Below are positions 59,241 to 64,000 of a stretch of DNA of 64,000 nt, one piece after another (position 1 is the first letter of the stretch; every line of letters begins with the position of its first letter). Source of the DNA: Brachionus rotundiformis. Lineage: Eukaryota > Rotifera > Eurotatoria > Ploima > Brachionidae. The DNA is taken from the NCBI GenBank assembly GCA_016802295.1, contig JAESIW010000020.1:666031-730030 (forward strand), in the 5' to 3' direction. The position numbers and the translations under genes are program-made. The notes beneath the pieces were generated by a model that did not search any database, was not told the origin of the DNA, and was given only the letters and a program-made list of their open reading frames with translations.

Positions 59241-60221
59241 TTAATTTAATTTTTTTAAAAAAATTTCATTCCAAACTCTTCCGGCAAATTTTTTTTCAAA
59301 ATTATCCACATTCATGCTGGCCTTGCCAGCTCCATAAAGATGAATAACAAAGCAGTTTTCGATAGCGTCTTGAATATTCAGATCATTTTCAGCAACCAGA
59401 TCAAATCTTCTGTCAATGTGTTTATTACATATCCAATGGTAATTTGGCATAAAATTAACCATGTTTAAATAATCTTTCACAATATCTATTAACATAATGG
59501 CTCCACCTGGACCATATCCCTGATACTTGGACCAATAAGACTCATATGATTGCAATGCTTTGGCCAAAAATGGATGGTTTCTTTCAAATGAAAGCAAACA
59601 GTTGCATAGACAGGAAAAATTTTTGGCAGTATTGCTTGAGTAAACATTTGTACTACAGACATAGCTTTGCTTGTCGTCAACTCCAATAGAGTTCTTATAA
59701 ATTGATAGATCTCGTAGGACAATCATGTCAGTGTCCAAGTAAAGACCGCCAAAAGTGTAAATCAGATAAAGGCGAAGAAAATCTGACAAATGAACATCTG
59801 TCACCATCAAATTATTCACATTTTCTCCATTTATTATTCGAGAAGCTTTTTCCACAAAGTCCCAGCCTTGGTGTCCCTTGACAAGCTGCCTCAAATTATA
59901 GCGAACAACGAACACGTTGCCAGATTTGTTCAAGCCCGAAAACCAGTCTTGTTCTAGTTCATTTGAAAACATCATTATTTCTGCGTTTGGATGAAATTTG
60001 ACCAGGGTTTGGAACGATTTTTGGTAAATAAGCGGAAAAGAGTTGCCTCTCCAAATCAAAAATATGTGAAATTTATCTATGGAAGGAGTATGTGACAACA
60101 TTTGGTCATTTATGTGATGGTTTTTTTCAAATTTGATTTCAGCTGGCGGTTTCCATAAAATGTAGAGACTCAAAATTATCAACAATGGGATCAATAAAAT
60201 AAGCCTAAAAGTCTTTATCAT
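59241..60221 (-). CDS. type II membrane glycosyltransferase (Gly_transf_sug)
   Basis: Single-exon 326-residue gene. A membrane anchor at residues 6-23 (RLILLIPLLIILSLYILW) gives type II Golgi topology, with a lumenal catalytic domain. FHIFLIWRGN, the block VHLSDFLRLYLIYTFGGLY and the DXD metal site at 163-165 (YLDTDMIVL) place it with the alpha-1,4-galactosyltransferase / alpha-1,4-GlcNAc-transferase family (A4GALT, A4GNT). GYGPGGAIML is the usual downstream block. These enzymes extend glycolipid or O-glycan chains; the exact donor and acceptor cannot be read from sequence. The ATG follows directly after AAATTTTAG, an acceptor-like site. No introns in the coding region. Confidence 0.88.
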   Translation of the reverse strand: MIKTFRLILLIPLLIILSLYILWKPPAEIKFEKNHHINDQMLSHTPSIDKFHIFLIWRGNSFPLIYQKSFQTLVKFHPNAEIMMFSNELEQDWFSGLNKSGNVFVVRYNLRQLVKGHQGWDFVEKASRIINGENVNNLMVTDVHLSDFLRLYLIYTFGGLYLDTDMIVLRDLSIYKNSIGVDDKQSYVCSTNVYSSNTAKNFSCLCNCLLSFERNHPFLAKALQSYESYWSKYQGYGPGGAIMLIDIVKDYLNMVNFMPNYHWICNKHIDRRFDLVAENDLNIQDAIENCFVIHLYGAGKASMNVDNFEKKFAGRVWNEIFLKKLN

Positions 60222-61649
60222 CTAAAATTTAAATTCTTATCAAACATCTTTTGAAAATTATCTAAATTTAATTAAATTATTACACAGCTTTTTTAATAGA
60301 ACTTTTTTTTAAGTGATTAATTTAAAATAAAATCAAAAATTTATTCAAAAATTCTTTTAAATTAATAAAAATCATATGTAAAACATTTATTTGTTAATCA
60401 ATCGACCGTAAAGATTCTGTTTCTGAAAACGAGAAAATGTTTTACGTTTTTTCATTTGGAATTAATAAAACCTGGTTATATTTCCAATTTAAACCACTTA
60501 AATTATTTTATTTGAATGATGGAAAATTTTTAAGGATCATTAATAAAAAACAAGATATTTTTTTATATTATTTATTTCTATTTAATTTAATAAAATCTTT
60601 TTTCAAATTTTATATTTTAAAATGCTTAATTTATGGCATTTAATAGATTTATTATAAGATATATAAAACTAAGCTTAGTACAAGTCAATAAAAAAATTAA
60701 GATAAAAGTTTATTGAATGATATCTCTAATTTTGATTTTTATTATTTAAAAGATAATTTAGGAGAGAGAAATTTCCAGGGCAGCTCCGCATGGCATAACC
60801 AACTTCTGAGCCATTTTTAATCCAACAAAATTTAGATTAATTAAAAAAAAAGAGAAAAAATAAAAAAACATCTTTATCTAATTTTAAAATAAGCTATAAT
60901 TTAGTTTTTTTTAATAAAAAGCTCAAATTTTAGAATAGTTAAAAATTTAATAAATTAAACTTTCTGTTTGGTTTTGGCAAATATTTTAGCTAGATCATTA
61001 GCCAGTGACCAGCATGAAGACTAAAGAATTTTCAAAAGATCATCTTTATTGATGACAAATAAAACTGGTTCATGAATATTTTTTGGAAAACCAATCAATG
61101 AACCACTTTTTATATGATTCTATTTTTATCAAAATTTTATAATATCAAACTCTTTAGAGAATTTAGTGTAAATAGCATCGAATGCATTTCCATTACCAAA
61201 TTTAATAATCAATTAATAATCTTTGAATTCTTGATAAAATACTTATTCTGTTTGGTATTTTTTAGATTCTTATTTAAAAAAAAACTAGATAGCGAGTTCA
61301 ATTAATTAAAATAAAGAAATAATAAAATTCAGAAATTCTGTTTTATTGAGTTTATCAGAAATTTAAATATCTTAATTAAGATTAGGTTTGCTGAATTTTT
61401 TTGAGCAAATTTCTAGAACGAACAGTTTTAATGAAATTCAAAAGAAAATCAATGACTCAAAACTCTATCAATTAGTTTGCTTTAGATATTATTTTTATAA
61501 AAGCTTTTGATCAATTAATTAATAAAATAATAAAAATTTTATTTTTTGTTTTTAATTTTCTAAATAATATATTATTTAAGAGAATTATGACCGATTTGTA
61601 CCAAGGTAGTAGTAAAAGTTCTTGCTGTGACACCTTACATGTAGAGTGT
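60222..61649. other. AT-rich spacer, no gene seen
   Basis: Low-complexity A/T sequence with short unsupported open frames. A small less AT-rich patch at 60760-60820 was not recognised. Confidence 0.45.
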
Positions 61650-62450
61650 AGTATTGTGAAGCCGCATGAGCCTATTCAATTAGCTCTATCTAGGGCAGCT
61701 TTGAAACCTGTTGTCGACTAAAATGTTATCATATTTTCTGGCAACTTATTCCAGTTTAGAACTACTCTGTTTGGAAATAAGGTATGTCTGGCGTTCACTG
61801 CAGCCGCTTCTAGCTAAAGCAGAGAAAATTTCTCTCTGGATTCTGTTGCTTTTGCCTCTAATTGCCGCAGCTGGAGGTGGATCTAGTTACCTCATCTCTG
61901 ACCAAATTTACCTTTTCTAGTCCAATCACCAATTAGTACCTTTCAACCAGGTCACCTTCTCTTGCATTCACATATCCTTTCATACTTGGATTCCATACCT
62001 GCACTGCATTGTCTGAGGTCTCACCATGATTGTAAATGTTGGCTTTAGAATTCCGACATTTACAATCATGAGAGTACTCTGCTCTCTTTCGCACATGCAT
62101 TTTTCACTTGGCAAGTCCACTTTAAATTTAAAAGTTTGATTTTGATCATCGTGAAGCATAATCCACAAGTTCGACCAGCTAAAAATTTCTTAAGCCACCT
62201 TACCATTTTGTCACCTAACCCATAACTATGCAATTTATAAATGAGGCCATGATGCTGCACTGTATTAAAAGCTTTAGAAAAGTCTAATAGTATCTCATCA
62301 ACACTGATTCCCTTTCACAACTCACTCGTGATAATATCATGCGTTTCGAGAAGGTTAGTCACTCAATTTTTAACCCATTGGAACAAAGCCATATTGACTT
62401 CTAACTATGAGATTATTCTCTAGAAGATAAAGATAGGTTTCCAAGACTTT
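61650..62450 (-). mobile_element. LINE fragment (reverse transcriptase)
   Basis: Minus strand reads DEILLDFSKAF (about 62310-62280), VQHHGLIYKLHSYGLGDKMV, WLKKFLAGRT (62260-62180), and near 62000 VQVWNPSMKGYVNARE. The order matches a CR1/Jockey-like RT, but the YADD region between them is deleted or unreadable. A 20-bp inverted pair, GATTGTAAATGTTGG / CATTTACAATCATGA, near 62020-62070 marks a rearrangement. Confidence 0.75.
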
Positions 62451-62559
62451 TAAATGATTAAAAGAAATTAATTATGATGGTAGTTTTAATTGTGCAAGGT
62501 CCATCTATTGAAGCAGTTTCATTAATTAATTTTTCATTTATCTAATATTTTATTTATTA

Positions 62560-63385
62560 CAGTCGAGTTCGGTTATAACAAACTTACTTCGGAACTCTCA
62601 AAATGGTTCGTTATAAACGAACTTCGTTATATCCGAAACATAAAAAAAGATTAATTTTTTTTAAAACTTTTATTAAAATAAAAATAAAAAAAAGAAAATA
62701 GACTGGAAGTAAATTAGTTTTTAAAATAATCTTTGATTGTTTTTTGTTTGACCATTAAGCTTAACATTTGGCTCTCGAGTGAATCCAAATTATCGATGGA
62801 TTGCTCAAAATTGTGCACAGATTTAGTAAGATGCTTTCGTATTCGATTTAACATTTTTAGAGCTTGTTGAGTTGTCAAATCTTGTTCGTCTTCTTTATTT
62901 TCGTTTGAGTCAATTTCGGTTTCTTCGTTATCATCATCGCTAGAGTCACATACATTTATTTCTGGACCTACTTTTTGAGCTTTAACGTATTCGATGACTT
63001 CATCGTCTGTTTTTACTTGATATAGTTTTTACTTAATAACGTTTCGTTGCTTGACTTCTAGAATTCATTTTTTTTATTAATTGAGGATCATTTTCTTTTA
63101 ATTTTTATAGATAAATGTGTGAATTTTCTCCGATAAAATTAACCGTCTTATGGTTAATTGAGAGATAAAGATTCGGATTCAAAAAAAATTCATACTTTTT
63201 TGTCAAGTTCGTTATAAAAAAATAAATTCTACTGAGAATTTTTAAAAAAGACTTCGTTATAACCGAGTTCGTTATATCCGTAAAAAATAACATTATAAAG
63301 ATTGTTGTTTTACAATCTATTGAATTTTTTTTCGCTATAACCGATTTTTCGTTATAAGCGTTTTCGCTTTAACCGAACTTGACTG
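62560..63385 (-). mobile_element. Tigger/pogo-type element, internally deleted
   Basis: The left end reads CAGTCGAGTTCGGTTATAAC and the right end read inwards CAGTCAAGTTCGGTTAAAGC, both flanked by TA. Further GTTCGTTATA/GTTATAACCGA motifs repeat inside each end. At 826 bp it is too short for a full transposase; it keeps only the C-terminus on the minus strand. Confidence 0.88.
62714..63025 (-). pseudogene. Tigger-type transposase C-terminus
   Basis: About 100 residues: VKTDDEVIEYVKAQKVG, an acidic stretch NVCDSSDDDNEETEID, helical LKMLNRIRKHLTKSVHNFE, and the end KQKTIKDYFKN. This matches the tail of pogo/Tigger DDE_1 transposases, which commonly end QtkItdFF. The DNA-binding and catalytic domains are gone. 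Confidence 0.75.
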
Positions 63386-63399
63386 TATTGTATCCAGAG

Positions 63400-63735
63400 T
63401 TGTTTATAAGTCACAAGTCATTAGTCAAGTCAAGTCAATGACTAAAATTTTTTAATAAATTTTTTAAAGTCAAATTTATGACTTGACCTTTTTAAAAAAT
63501 TAAAAAAAAACAAACTTGAAAAACATTATTTTTAATTAATTATTCGTAAATTTGATTAAAATTTAACTGTTAAAGACTTTAAAATTGAAAAAATTGCGAA
63601 ATAATTTGATCATTTATTTAGAAATTTTAGGCAATTTACTTGACTGTTACTTGACTTGAAAAATGACTTAAAATTCATTCAGTCAGTCAGTTTTACTTAA
63701 AATTTTGTGACTTAAACTTGCGACTAGAAAACAAG
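63400..63735. repeat. AAGTCA/TGACTT-rich repeat
   Basis: Dense imperfect AAGTCA and TGACTT motifs (AGTCAAGTCAAGTCAATGAC, TTGACTTGAAAAATGACTT, CAGTCAGTCAG). A similar stretch is at 51960-52080. Non-coding; adjacent to the Tigger element but outside its ends. Confidence 0.55.
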
Positions 63736-63809
63736 TCTGATTGTATCTGATTAAAGCAATTTAGTTTTGGAACCAAGAAAATTGACATTGTTCCAATGAC
63801 AAACTAAAA

Positions 63810-63895
63810 ATTTTAAATTTACTTTACTTTTTGTCTTTTATCTACATCAGAAAAAGTATTTTAGGTAAAAAAGATGCAACAAAGTATGTTGCAGT
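63810..63895. repeat. partial copy of the foldback element's inner repeat
   Basis: TTTTTGTCTTTTATCTACATCAG...GGTAAAAAAGATGCAACAAAGTATGTTGC closely matches 50155-50212 and, in its first half, 44530-44560. It shows the repeat is dispersed, at least three copies here. Confidence 0.75.
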
Positions 63896-64000
63896 ATTTA
63901 TTTAATTATATTTTATTTAAGTAAATTTTGACTTATCAAAATTTTTGTTCTGTTGTTTTTGAAATTCATAATACCTTTGTCAAATACATAAAATATATCA

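Noticed and set aside
60437..61305. Small plus-strand open frames of 60-70 codons
   Set aside because: Composition is simply A/T-driven (Phe, Leu, Lys, Ile); no conserved motif or start context.
63105..63293. 62-codon minus-strand frame in the Tigger element
   Set aside because: Lies in the terminal repeat region and lacks transposase motifs.

Overview
The window is nuclear DNA of an animal. The protein-coding genes have short GT-AG introns (mostly 44-60 bp) in very AT-rich DNA, and encode animal-type proteins: an AIP co-chaperone, mitochondrial ribosomal proteins mL63 and mL38, SRA1, acid sphingomyelinase, an M14 carboxypeptidase, a TBC-domain RabGAP and an orphan 7TM receptor. The base composition, compact genes and transposon mix fit a monogonont rotifer such as Brachionus. 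That assignment is an inference from style, not a demonstrated match.

Layout. 0-11 kb is a graveyard: a 101-bp tandem repeat, a TTAA-flanked dead piggyBac, a decayed element with an SF3-helicase-like fragment, DUF3987-like and KDZ-like transposase remnants, an orphan exon, a truncated MULE abutting a PAN-domain exon, and a Tc1 remnant. 12.2-14.3 kb is an intronless receptor gene. 15.4-17.9 kb holds three tightly spaced plus-strand genes (AIP, mL63, SRA1). 20.6-29.1 kb is a 12-exon gene joining a coiled coil, a TBC RabGAP domain and a WD40-like C-terminus; its two long introns contain transposons. 29.4-31.8 kb is transposon remnants. 32.6-38.4 and 45.9-51.8 kb are two paralogous coiled-coil genes resembling centrosomal CEP89, separated by an LTR, LINE pieces and an acid sphingomyelinase gene (41.6-43.5 kb). 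53.8-57.0 kb carries a zinc carboxypeptidase and, only 63 bp downstream, mL38. 57-59 kb is one LINE inserted into another. 59.2-60.2 kb is a minus-strand DXD glycosyltransferase. 61.6-63.4 kb holds a LINE fragment and an internally deleted Tigger/pogo element.

Gene models were built by hand from splice consensus. In every multi-exon model the exon lengths sum to a multiple of three and the joined frame is open, which supports them internally. No transcript or database evidence was available. I saw no tRNA, rRNA or CRISPR feature. The most unusual items are the TBC plus WD40-like protein, the CEP89-like duplication, two MITE families with clear 8-9 bp target duplications, a 900-bp AGGATTC-rich element with inverted ends, and the unclassified decayed element at 2.4-4.1 kb.
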